Positions 9,817 through 18,472 of a DNA stretch of 64,000 nucleotides are shown here, piece by piece. The stretch is taken from assembly GCA_963792895.1 (NCBI GenBank), contig CAWBYA010000006.1, positions 62,001 through 126,000 of the forward strand, written 5' to 3'. Position 1 is the first letter of the stretch. Each line of letters begins with the position of its first letter. Source of the DNA: UBA6912 sp963792895 (lineage in GTDB: Bacteria; Actinomycetota; Acidimicrobiia; Spongiisociales; UBA5794). The translations under genes were made by a program, and so were the position numbers. The notes under the pieces were generated by a model. That model had not been told where the DNA came from and ran no database searches. It saw only the letters and a program-made list of their open reading frames with translations.

Positions 9817-10281
9817 TCAGGCGTCGCCATCTGTTGCTGCAAGGGCCTCGGTGACCCTCGACATCACATCTGCGACCGCCGCCGCGTCTGTTTCGCTCAG
9901 GTGCTGAGTGAAGTGCTCCTGGATCCCTCGCAGATGGATCGGCGCAGTACGCCGCAGCGTCGCCAGCCCCTCGGCCGTCAGCTCGACGAAGGTGCCGCGC
10001 CGGTCGTCCTCGGACGTCGTGCGGGTGACGAGGCCCGCCGCTTCGATCCGGTCGACCAGCCGAGTCGCCGCGCTGCGACTCAAGAGCCGGGAGTCGGCGA
10101 GCTCGTGCATCCGGAGCCTCCCTTCGGGGGCCTCTCGGAGCAAGAGCAGAACCTCGTACCAGGTGAGCGGGAGTTCCGCTTCTCGTGCGAGCTCGCGCTC
10201 GAGGCGGGTGACGATTCTGGCGTGGGCGGTCAAGAAGCCTCGCCATGCAGCCATCCTGGCCTGATCGATATCCGCTCCCAT
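9817..10281 (-). CDS. MarR-family transcriptional regulator
   Basis: 154-residue winged-helix repressor. The DNA-binding wing shows LTWYEVLLLLREAPEGRLRMHEL, the recognition helix SRSAATRLVDRIEAAGLV and the wing turn SEDDRRGTFVELT, a classic MarR pattern. The start at MGADIDQ was preferred over an ATG eleven codons upstream, which lengthens the protein with Arg-rich sequence. It is divergent from the HerA-like ATPase gene with about 100 bases between, so it could control that gene. I found no clear palindromic operator. Confidence 0.9.
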   Translation of the reverse strand: MGADIDQARMAAWRGFLTAHARIVTRLERELAREAELPLTWYEVLLLLREAPEGRLRMHELADSRLLSRSAATRLVDRIEAAGLVTRTTSEDDRRGTFVELTAEGLATLRRTAPIHLRGIQEHFTQHLSETDAAAVADVMSRVTEALAATDGDA

Positions 10282-10383
10282 GCGGTGGAGCCTACCGGTC
10301 CCTCGGGCGGGCACTGCTTCGCCCGGAGGCCTGCTGCAGCGACGCCTACACTTTTTGGCTCAGCCAGCCAGGAGGTCGTCGGC

Positions 10384-12786
10384 GTGGGCACTGAAGGACT
10401 GTATCTCGGGGCGGTGGTCGACCCGACCAGCGGAGAACGCACCGAGACACTGGTCGACTACGAACCGAGCGATCTGACGACCCACGGGGTGATCGTCGGC
10501 ATGACGGGCTCAGGAAAGACCGGCCTCGGGGTCGTCTTCCTCGAGGAAGCGCTCCTTCGAGGGATCCCGACACTGATCCTCGACCCCAAGGGCGACATGA
10601 CGAACCTCCTGCTCACCTTTCCGGAGCTCGCTCCTGAGGACTTCGAGCCGTGGGTAGATCCCGCGGAGGCTCGCAAGGAAGGCAAGACCGAAGCCGAGCT
10701 CGCTGCGGACAAGGCTGCGCTGTGGACCAAGGGCCTTGCGTCGTGGGGCCAAGACGGGTCACGAATCGCCGCCCTGCGCGCCGCCGCCGGCTTCACCATC
10801 TACACGCCAGGCTCGACGGCCGGAGTCCCCCTCAACATCGTTGGGTCGCTCGCAAACCCCGGCCTCGACTGGGACAGCCATGCCGAGGCGTTGCGCGACG
10901 AGATCGAAGGGTTTGCGTCGGGCCTGCTCGGCCTGCTCGGCATGGACGCCGACCCGATCTCCTCTCGCGAGCACATCCTCATCGCCAACCTCGTCGAGCA
11001 CGGGTGGCGGCAGGGACAGCACCTGGACCTCGCCACCCTCCTCGCCCAGATCCAGCGCCCACCGCTGCGCAAGCTCGGAGTGTTCGAGCTCGACGCCTTC
11101 TATCCGGAGAAGGACCGCATGGCGCTGGCGATGCAGCTCAACGGCTTGCTCGCCTCACCTGCGTTCTCCCAGTGGATCGAGGGAGTCCCCCTCGATGCCG
11201 GCAAGATGCTGTGGGACGAGGCAGGTACGCCGCAGGCAGCGATCGTCTATCTCGCCCATCTCTCGGAGGAAGAGCGTCAGTTCATCGTCACGCTGATCCT
11301 GTCGAAGGTCGTGACGTGGATGCGAAGCCAGCCGGGAACGGGCGACCTGCGGGCGCTCGTGTACATGGATGAGGTGTTCGGTTTCGTCCCGCCCACCGCG
11401 GCGCCCCCGGCCAAGAAGCCGATCCTGACCATGCTCAAGCAGGCAAGGGCCTTCGGGGTCGGCATGTTGCTGTCGACACAGAACCCCGTCGATTTGGATT
11501 ACAAGGCGATGTCGAATGCCGGCACATGGTGCGTCGGTCGCCTCCAAACCGAACGTGACAAGGCGCGCATTCTCGAAGCACTGCAGTCGGCGCGTGGCGA
11601 TTCGGACACTGCGGCACTCGACGCCACCATCTCCGGACTCGGCAAGCGCCAGTTCGTCCTGCACAACACCCGCGACGCCGAGCCGCGCCTCTTCACGACT
11701 CGCTGGGCGATGTCCTATCTGGCTGGGCCGCTCACACGTGAGCAGGTGGCGAGACTCGATGGCGATCAGCCGTCTCGCTCGGAGCCGACATCGCCGGCGA
11801 CTGCGGCGGCATCGGCGAAGGCGACGCCACCCGCTACCGCAGCTGAAGCCCCGGTGCTCGCCTCCGACGAGACCCCAGTCATGCCCGTAACGGCGGAGGG
11901 AGTCGCCGTCTTCCACCTCGACCCGGCAGCGCCGTGGGCGGCCGAGGTGGGAGCGTCGCCTGGCTCCCTCAGGCACCGGGCAGCACTCGCAGCTCGCATC
12001 CAGCTCCTGTTCGACGACACCCGAGCCGGAATCGACCACACGGAAGAGTGGGAGGCCATCATCCCCATTGCGGCCGGCATCGACCTCGCCGACGCGATCA
12101 ACGTCGATTACGACGACCGCGATCTGCTTCCGGATCCCCCCGCAGGCGCGGTGTACGAGCTCCCCGACGCGCCGATCGACACCAAGGGCTTCTTCACCGA
12201 AGCCGAACGAGACCTTCGTGAGCATGTGTATCGCAACCAGCGACTGACGATCCAACGCAACGCACCACTCAAGCTCTATGCCCGACCGGGCGAGACAGAC
12301 GACGAGTTCGCACAACGGTGTGACGTCGCGGCCCAGGAGAAGGCCGATGCCGAAACCGCCAAGCTGCGGGACAAGTACGAGACGAGAATCGCCGCCGTCC
12401 GCAAGCGCTTCGAAGCCGCCGAGCGACGCGTCTCCGAGATCGAGGTCGATATCCAGGGATCCCGCCAGAACGAGCTGCTCGAAGGTGCCGGGGCCCTCAT
12501 CGGAATCCTGACCGGCAAACGGTCGACGAGATCGGTGACGGGCAGCATGCGGCGCCGTCAATCCACCCGAAGCAAGGAGCAGCGGTTGGAGTCGGCGCAG
12601 CAGAAGGCGGTCACCGAGTGGGATGCGATGGCAGCGCTCGAAGCCGAGCTGACCGAGGAGCTCGAAGAGATCAACGACCGTTGGGAGACTTCCGGCGGCG
12701 AGATCGACGAGGTCGAGATCGGCTTGGAGAAGGGCGACATCCACATCGACGACGTCGCCCTCGTATGGGTCCCCGTGAACGGGTGA
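10384..12786 (+). CDS. HerA/FtsK-like AAA ATPase (DUF853-like) with C-terminal coiled coil
   Basis: About 800 residues. A P-loop GMTGSGKTGLG sits near residue 40, followed by LILDPKGDMTNLL and a later LVYMDEVFGFVPP as the Walker B-like strand. LKQARAFGVGMLLSTQNPVDLDYKAMSN is the usual HerA-type 'stolen from junk mail' segment, just before the arginine-finger region. A proline/alanine-rich linker and a charged helical C-terminus (roughly 620-760, many Glu, Lys and Arg) predict a coiled coil. The GTG was chosen because AGGAGG lies eight bases upstream at 10370-10375. Such proteins are DNA or protein translocases; the cargo is unknown. No nuclease partner of the NurA kind is adjacent. Confidence 0.85.
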   Translation: MGTEGLYLGAVVDPTSGERTETLVDYEPSDLTTHGVIVGMTGSGKTGLGVVFLEEALLRGIPTLILDPKGDMTNLLLTFPELAPEDFEPWVDPAEARKEGKTEAELAADKAALWTKGLASWGQDGSRIAALRAAAGFTIYTPGSTAGVPLNIVGSLANPGLDWDSHAEALRDEIEGFASGLLGLLGMDADPISSREHILIANLVEHGWRQGQHLDLATLLAQIQRPPLRKLGVFELDAFYPEKDRMALAMQLNGLLASPAFSQWIEGVPLDAGKMLWDEAGTPQAAIVYLAHLSEEERQFIVTLILSKVVTWMRSQPGTGDLRALVYMDEVFGFVPPTAAPPAKKPILTMLKQARAFGVGMLLSTQNPVDLDYKAMSNAGTWCVGRLQTERDKARILEALQSARGDSDTAALDATISGLGKRQFVLHNTRDAEPRLFTTRWAMSYLAGPLTREQVARLDGDQPSRSEPTSPATAAASAKATPPATAAEAPVLASDETPVMPVTAEGVAVFHLDPAAPWAAEVGASPGSLRHRAALAARIQLLFDDTRAGIDHTEEWEAIIPIAAGIDLADAINVDYDDRDLLPDPPAGAVYELPDAPIDTKGFFTEAERDLREHVYRNQRLTIQRNAPLKLYARPGETDDEFAQRCDVAAQEKADAETAKLRDKYETRIAAVRKRFEAAERRVSEIEVDIQGSRQNELLEGAGALIGILTGKRSTRSVTGSMRRRQSTRSKEQRLESAQQKAVTEWDAMAALEAELTEELEEINDRWETSGGEIDEVEIGLEKGDIHIDDVALVWVPVNG

Positions 12787-12851
12787 AGGGATTGACGAGC
12801 AGCTCGAACCGCGAGCTCAACCCCCGTCCGCAGACCGGTTACCGCTGAGCA

Positions 12852-12874
12852 GGTACCGGATACCGGATACCGGA
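12852..12874. repeat. GGTACCGGATACC-type short tandem repeat
   Basis: The unit taccgga is repeated in ggtaccggataccggatacc, between the convergent ends of the HerA-like and CBS genes and three bases from the CBS stop codon. A related copy lies beside the phoH stop at 44830-44842. It may be a dispersed short repeat of this genome. Confidence 0.6.
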
Positions 12875-12876
12875 TC

Positions 12877-13248
12877 TCAATCCTGGGCGAGCGCCCACAT
12901 GAGGTCGCGGATACCGACAATGCCCAGAAGCTCACCGTCGGCCATCACCGGCATGTGTCGGTACCCCGTCTCCAGGAGCCATGCAACAGCCTCGTCCACC
13001 GACGTGTCGGGCGGGAAGGTGTCCGGCGACTCGGTCATCCACTCCTGGATGCTCTCCTCTTCCACCTCCGCACCATCGGCTACCGCAACGGCGAGGTCGT
13101 GCTCGGTGAACAGTCCCACCACGTTCCGATCGAGGACAACGGCGAGGGCGTCGACCGACTGCTCGATCATCCGCTCCGCCGCCTCGGCGAGCGTTGCCTC
13201 CGAGCCGATGAGTTCCGCCTTGCCGCTGACCAGGGCCGAGAGATGCAT
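12877..13248 (-). CDS. CBS-domain pair protein
   Basis: 123 residues made of two CBS motifs and little else. The first is ERMIEQSVDALAVVLDRNVVGLFTEHDLA; the second is AVAWLLETGYRHMPVMADGELLGIVGIRDLM. Such stand-alone pairs usually bind adenine nucleotides and act as energy sensors or regulators of partner proteins. It sits downstream of nothing in its own direction except the sigma-factor gene, which ends nearby but further right on the same strand, so it could be read through from there. Confidence 0.88.
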   Translation of the reverse strand: MHLSALVSGKAELIGSEATLAEAAERMIEQSVDALAVVLDRNVVGLFTEHDLAVAVADGAEVEEESIQEWMTESPDTFPPDTSVDEAVAWLLETGYRHMPVMADGELLGIVGIRDLMWALAQD

Positions 13249-13335
13249 GTTGGATTCCTCTCGAGTGTCAGACGAAGCCTAACGCCATCGTAACCACGGC
13301 AGGCGAGCCGGAACCAGTGATGAAGGAGACCTGCC

Positions 13336-14385
13336 TCAGAGCAGGTCTTGCTCCCGGATGCCGAACGAAGGATGGCGCAGCCGGCACAGGGCCAGCTTCT
13401 CCAACTGGCGAATCCGCTCCCGAGTCAGGTTGAACTCCTCGCCGATCTCTTCGAGCGTGCGTGGAACCCCGTCGTAGAACCCGTAGCGGAGCGCCAAGAT
13501 ACGCCCTTCACGATCCGGGAGCCGTTCGATCGACTTGCGCAGACTGTTGGCGATGTCGAGCTCTTCCGTGACACGAACCGGATCCACCGCGTCCTCGTCC
13601 TCGATGAAGTCGCCGAGTTGCGCCCCGTCTTCTCCGACGGGCTGCTCGAGCGAGACCGTGTCGGCGACATTCAGCGCCAGCTCGACCTTGTCGACGTTGA
13701 CACCCGCCTCTTCGGCGATCTCCTCGGGACGCGGTTCCCTACCCAGCTCTGCTTTGAGGCTGGCCTGGGCGGCGCGCACTGCAGCAAGCGTGTCGTGGAG
13801 GTGTACGGGGATACGAACCGTCCGCGACTTGTCGGCGATCGCCCTCGTGATGGCCTGCCGGATCCACCACGTCGCATACGTGGAGAACTTGAAGCCCTTC
13901 CGCCAGTCGAACTTCTCGACCGCGCGGATGAGACCGAGGTTGCCCTCCTGGATCAGATCCAGGAAGTCGATCCCCGACGTGTTGGCGTAGCGGCGAGCGT
14001 TGGCGACGACGAGGCGAAGGTTGGCGGTGAGGAAGGCGTCTTTGGCCTCGCGCCCGTGGCGCACGCGGCGCCGCAGCATCATCTCTTCCGCCTTGCCCTT
14101 GAAGGAACCCTTCTCGAGCTTCTCCACGGCGTCTTGGCCCGCTTCGATCTTCTGGGCGTAGTCGACTTCCTTCTCCGCCGTCAGCAGCTCGTATTCACCG
14201 ATAGCGGTGAGATACTGACTGACCAGGTCGGTGGTCAGACGACCGCGCTCATCGGTGAGCTTGTTGCGGTCACGATCGCGCCGAGAACGCGTCAACGTGT
14301 CCCGCTCGATGCGCTCCTTGGCTTCTTGCCGTTCACGGAGCGCTCGATCGAGCACCTTGTCTCGCGCTTTTTCGCTCGTCGCCAT
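13336..14385 (-). CDS. RNA polymerase sigma-70 factor, principal/group 2 type
   Basis: 349 residues. After a charged N-terminus it has region 1.2 (DLVSQYLTAIGEYELLT), region 2 (ANLRLVVANARRYANTSG, LDLIQEGNLGLIRAVEKFD, FSTYATWWIRQAITRAIAD), region 3 and region 4 with LEEIGEEFNLTRERIRQLE. The RpoD-box residues of regions 2.3, 2.4 and 4.2 look intact, so it should read standard -10/-35 promoters. There is no long acidic region 1.1. Length and motifs fit an HrdB/SigB-like factor; whether it is the essential one cannot be decided without the rest of the genome. Confidence 0.93.
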   Translation of the reverse strand: MATSEKARDKVLDRALRERQEAKERIERDTLTRSRRDRDRNKLTDERGRLTTDLVSQYLTAIGEYELLTAEKEVDYAQKIEAGQDAVEKLEKGSFKGKAEEMMLRRRVRHGREAKDAFLTANLRLVVANARRYANTSGIDFLDLIQEGNLGLIRAVEKFDWRKGFKFSTYATWWIRQAITRAIADKSRTVRIPVHLHDTLAAVRAAQASLKAELGREPRPEEIAEEAGVNVDKVELALNVADTVSLEQPVGEDGAQLGDFIEDEDAVDPVRVTEELDIANSLRKSIERLPDREGRILALRYGFYDGVPRTLEEIGEEFNLTRERIRQLEKLALCRLRHPSFGIREQDLL

Positions 14386-14447
14386 CTAGACGTGTCCTCC
14401 ACGACTCGTAGATACAGGTAGGCACGACAGAGAGTTAGTGAAGTCCA

Positions 14448-15500
14448 TCACAAGGCCGGGCCTGCCTCAATATCACATAGAACGGACATTTTGTGAAGCC
14501 CTCTTTTCTGACGGCTCCTGCCCGATGTTGGGAGAACACCTGAGACGGGCGCCGAATTCCCCGGCCGTTGAGCCACAAGCGCAGGCGTGGAGTGCGAAGC
14601 CGGGAGCCGAGGAGGCGCGCGTGCGCCACATCGTGTCGTCGGTTGGGCCGGCGAGGCACCGAACAGGCTCCGCAGATCGCCGCGCCGCGCCTCGAGCTGA
14701 CCGATCGCGCCGCGCGGCGGGCGCTGGGAGGAACTCAGCTCGACGACCAACAATATGGCGAGTGGGGCCATCCATTTCAGCTGTTGGCGTTCGAGGTCAG
14801 TGGACCGCCGGAGACGCACAACGGCTGACAGCAAAGCGGCCAGCACCGCCCCGAGTAGGACGAGGATGCTGAGCCCGGCAGCGCCCCCGGCCTCGGGGCT
14901 TCTCACTCCGACTATTCCGATCGGATTACTCGCCTGAAGCTCACAAGGGTCAGACACCGCCGAGAGGCAGATCTGTTCTTGGAACACCGCCTGGAAGACC
15001 GCAACGGCCAGCGCCGATCCACCGATCCAGGCAACCAACCTCCATTTACTGGCTGGTGGGTGGCCGGTCGGAAACTGCAGCGGGAAGAGGCCCAACATGA
15101 CAAAGAACAACGAATACCAGGATGCTGATCCGGTCGTCGTGAAGAGGATCTCTGATGTCGTTGGATTGGCTCCGGCCGCCTGGACGTACGCTTGGGACAG
15201 GCCGCTCCAAGCCCCGATGATGGCGCCCGATGCCAGCACCCACCCGACACGATTCCCCGGACGTTTCACGATGATCACCGCCCCCACGACACCGACGACG
15301 ATCAGCGATGTCCCAATGAGGAGACCATCTAGCGATGGCCGGTTCGCAGTCGAAGCGCCGATCACCAGGAATACAAGGACAGCCAGCGGGAAGAGCACGG
15401 CCGTCGGGGTGAGGGCTCGTTCTCCGATGCCCCGCCGCCCCCATGCAACGGCCAGTCTTGGCCCCCTCGTCGGTTGCTCTGGTTGGCCGTCGGTGATCAA
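14448..15500 (-). pseudogene. Truncated sensor histidine kinase (membrane half only)
   Basis: The first about 245 residues look normal: six or seven membrane spans with NRVGWVLASGAIIGAWSGL and the exit segment RRSTDLERQQLKWMAPLA, the layout of actinobacterial membrane sensors fused to DesK/NarL-type kinases. After that the frame turns into Arg/Pro-rich sequence with no dimerisation His, no N or G boxes, and only a trace (AQPTTRCGAR) of the linker seen in such kinases. I conclude that the catalytic part has been deleted and the gene has decayed. No response regulator is adjacent. Confidence 0.65.
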
Positions 15501-16040
15501 TCGCCAAGCCCAGTACCTCGGACTGCGACCGTGATGACAGCCAGCGTTCGACGGCGATCGGATCGCTGCTCTCTTCGAACACCGACAGCAGAACCGCGAC
15601 GGGCACGACGGCGAGCAGCCGGAAGAGTCCCGTCCGGCGAAGCGCCGCGATCATGACAGAAACCCAGACGCCCCCTCCTCGAGTCACTCATGGGCGGGCT
15701 CCTTGATCCAGATTCCCGCCGCCGATGGGCCTGAAGCGGTGGTCGACGAGGCGCTGGACCCGGCGACGGACCGGGTTGAACGCCCCTGTGAGGGCCGAGG
15801 TTTGCACCCACCGCGGTAGCTACTGCGCCCCTGAGCTTCCCACGGACCACTTTCCGACCGGATGGGAACTCTGGCCGAGGGCCCGGGGTCGCCGTTTCCA
15901 ACGCGGTGTCTCCTGTCGAGGCACACCTCCTGCTCGAGATTCTCAGAACGTACGGCGGCTACGTGACGAAGTCGTTACGAACGCCGACGCCAACGGTTGC
16001 GACAACAGGACCCCAGGTCATCCGGTAACGTCTGCTCGGT
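15501..16040. other. Degraded region without a recognisable gene
   Basis: About 540 bases between two gene remnants. Open frames on both strands have mixed composition; one short minus-strand hydrophobic stretch near 15570-15660 (LFRLLAVVPVAVLLSVFEES) might be a membrane-segment relic. Nothing here supports an intact gene or RNA. Confidence 0.45.
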
Positions 16041-16388
16041 GTGTCTCGACATCACGTTGTTGGGTGTACCAATCGTCATCCGTCGTTCTGGGACGACCCG
16101 TGCATCCACGCGTGGGATGTGTGGGGTCGCGTCGACTCTCGTGCCGTCGCCCAGGCGATCCGGATCGCACTCGGGAGCGAGGTCGAGGGTGCAGAGGTCT
16201 TCCTCGTCGCTGACTCCGACACGTGCATGTCCCAGCCGGGCAGCGAGCTGATGGCAGCCGTGTACCCCGGAACAGGAGTGCGAGGCAACATCTCGGGGTG
16301 CGCAACGCTGCCGTCCGTCGACAAGGCGCGCCGCATGCTCGGATGCGCACCGCAACACACGTGGCGCACCCACGTGGCGTCGAACTGA
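16041..16388 (+). pseudogene. 3' fragment of an NAD-dependent epimerase/dehydratase (extended SDR)
   Basis: About 115 codons matching the C-terminal third of extended SDR epimerases: FWDDPCIHAWDVWGRVDSRAVAQAIRIAL, then VFLVADSDTCMSQPGSEL, then SVDKARRMLGCAPQHTWR. The Rossmann NAD-binding half and the YxxxK catalytic pair are absent; upstream bases do not encode them in any frame. It is a 5'-truncated relic and ends ten bases before the next gene. Confidence 0.7.
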
Positions 16389-16397
16389 GGGGCGCCC

Positions 16398-18425
16398 GTG
16401 CCCAATCGCCTCAGCACAGCATCGAGCCCGTATCTCCTCCAGCACCGTGACAATCCGGTCGACTGGTACCCATGGGGTGACGAAGCCTTCGCAGCGGCTC
16501 GGGACCTCGACCGCCCGGTGCTGTTGTCGGTTGGGTATGCAACGTGTCACTGGTGCCACGTCATGGCGCACGAGTCCTTTGAGGATGCCGCAACCGCCGC
16601 ATACATCAACGATCACTTCATCGCCGTCAAGGTCGACCGTGAGGAACGGCCGGACGTCGACCGCATCTACATGGATGCCGTCCAGGCGATGACGGGCCGG
16701 GGTGGCTGGCCAATGACCGTGTTCCTGATGCCGGACGGCAGGCCCTTCTTTGCGGGGACCTACTTCCCGAAGGAAAGCCGAGGGGGCTACCCGTCGTTTC
16801 TCCAGGTGATGGGCAGCGTGATGGATGCTTGGGATGGCCGGAGACCCGACCTAGAGGGGCAGGCAGACCGGCTGACCGAAGCCGTGCAGACCACTATCCC
16901 ACCGTCGCAGGAGGCGCCGGGGAAGGACGTCGTCGGCGCTGCCATCGGCGCCCTGGCCGACCAGTTCGACGCGGACCATGGCGGCTTTGGCGGTGCCCCG
17001 AAGTTCCCGCAGGCGCCCACACTCGAACTGCTCCTTCGCACCCTTGCGCTTGGCCTTGCCGAGGACGAAGGCGGCAATGTCGATTCCATGCTGCGCACCA
17101 CCCTCGACAAGATGGCTGCCGGCGGCATCTACGACCACCTCGGCGGTGGGTTCAGCCGCTACAGCGTCGATCGGTTCTGGTCGGTCCCCCACTTCGAGAA
17201 GATGCTCTACGACAACGCCCTCCTGGCCCGCGTGTACTTGCGCGGATGGCAGTTGCTCGGCGAACCGCGATATCGGTCTGTTGCGGATCAGACGCTCGAG
17301 TACATGTTGCGCGACCTGGCAGATCCCGCTGGTGGGTTCCACTCGGGAGAGGACGCCGACTCGGAGGGCATGGAGGGTACGTTCTACGTGTGGCGCTGGG
17401 ATGAACTGACCGAGTTGCTCGGCCCTGACCTCGAACTGGTCGCAGCCGTGTTCGGGGCCACGCCCGCCGGGAACTTCGAGGGCGCAAACGTCTTGCATCG
17501 CGCTTCGCCGCTGAACGCGATTGCGAACCGCTTCTCGGTGACGATGACGGACCTCGAGAGCCGTGTCGCGGATGCCGCCGCACGGATGCAGGAACGGCGC
17601 AACGGCCGCGTCCGGCCGGCGGTCGACGACAAAGTCGTAACCGCTTGGAACGGGCTTGCGCTCCGGGCGCTCGCAGAGGCGGCAGCGGTGCTCGACGATG
17701 CCCGCTACCTGACGGCCGCTGAGCGCCTCGCCACCTTCGCTGCCGAGCACCTCGTGACGCCGGGCCCCAGGCTGGTCAGGACATGGCGACGGGGCGTTGC
17801 GGGTCCAGCCGGATTCTGTGACGACTACGGAGCAATGGCCGTTGGGCTCTTCACGCTCTACGCCGTCACCGGCGACGAGCGCTGGTTCACGCTCGCTGAG
17901 TCGCTCACCCGGGCGGGCCTCGAGCTTTTCGCAGCCCCCGACGGCGGCTTCCTCGCCACGCCGACTGGGGGGGAGACCCTGATCGCCCGGCCGAAGAACC
18001 TGATGGACAACCCGACTCCCTCGGACAATGCCCTGATGGCCGAAGCGCTCCAGATTCTGGCCGCCTACACCGCCGACTCCCAAGTCCTCGAAGCGCTCGA
18101 CGGCACCTATCGAGCCGCCGGAATGCTGGTCGATCGTTATCCCGCGGCCGTAGGCCACATGCTCGCCGTGATGGCTACGAGCGCCGCCGGGATCAAAGAA
18201 GTGGCGATCGTTGGCGATCGGGAGCGCGGAGATGCTCTTGCGGGCGAGGTCTGGAGGAGGTTCCGGCCGGATTGTGTCGTTGCCCGCGGGAACGGCGCCA
18301 CATCGTCCGTGCCGCTCCTCGCGGGCCGGACCGCCCCTCGGGGCGAGGCGCTGGCGTTCGTGTGCCGGTGGTTTGCGTGTGAGATGCCCGTATCCGATCC
18401 CGACGCGCTGCGGACGATGTTGTGA
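16398..18425 (+). CDS. Thioredoxin-domain protein of the YyaL/DUF255 (spermatogenesis-associated 20) family
   Basis: 675 residues, the usual length. The N-terminal thioredoxin-like domain begins RLSTASSPYLLQHRDNPVDW and carries the redox motif CHWCHVMAHESF near residue 53. The rest is a predicted alpha/alpha-barrel related to N-acylglucosamine epimerases (GGGFSRYSVDRFWSVPHFEKM, FHSGEDADSEG). GTG start with GAGGGG just upstream. The biological role of the family is not established. It stands alone on the strand with the next plus-strand gene 47 bases on. Confidence 0.93.
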   Translation: MPNRLSTASSPYLLQHRDNPVDWYPWGDEAFAAARDLDRPVLLSVGYATCHWCHVMAHESFEDAATAAYINDHFIAVKVDREERPDVDRIYMDAVQAMTGRGGWPMTVFLMPDGRPFFAGTYFPKESRGGYPSFLQVMGSVMDAWDGRRPDLEGQADRLTEAVQTTIPPSQEAPGKDVVGAAIGALADQFDADHGGFGGAPKFPQAPTLELLLRTLALGLAEDEGGNVDSMLRTTLDKMAAGGIYDHLGGGFSRYSVDRFWSVPHFEKMLYDNALLARVYLRGWQLLGEPRYRSVADQTLEYMLRDLADPAGGFHSGEDADSEGMEGTFYVWRWDELTELLGPDLELVAAVFGATPAGNFEGANVLHRASPLNAIANRFSVTMTDLESRVADAAARMQERRNGRVRPAVDDKVVTAWNGLALRALAEAAAVLDDARYLTAAERLATFAAEHLVTPGPRLVRTWRRGVAGPAGFCDDYGAMAVGLFTLYAVTGDERWFTLAESLTRAGLELFAAPDGGFLATPTGGETLIARPKNLMDNPTPSDNALMAEALQILAAYTADSQVLEALDGTYRAAGMLVDRYPAAVGHMLAVMATSAAGIKEVAIVGDRERGDALAGEVWRRFRPDCVVARGNGATSSVPLLAGRTAPRGEALAFVCRWFACEMPVSDPDALRTML

Positions 18426-18472
18426 TCCAAAGCCCAGGAGTTGGCCCAGCGCGGCCGTAAGCTTGGCCGCTC

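Noticed and set aside
9706..10383. Upstream extension of the HerA-like frame
   Set aside because: It runs antisense through the MarR gene; the GTG at 10384 has AGGAGG eight bases before it.
15684..15926. Short minus-strand open frame upstream of the kinase relic
   Set aside because: Composition is Arg/Ser/Pro-rich in the manner of a shadow frame and no domain or start signal is visible.
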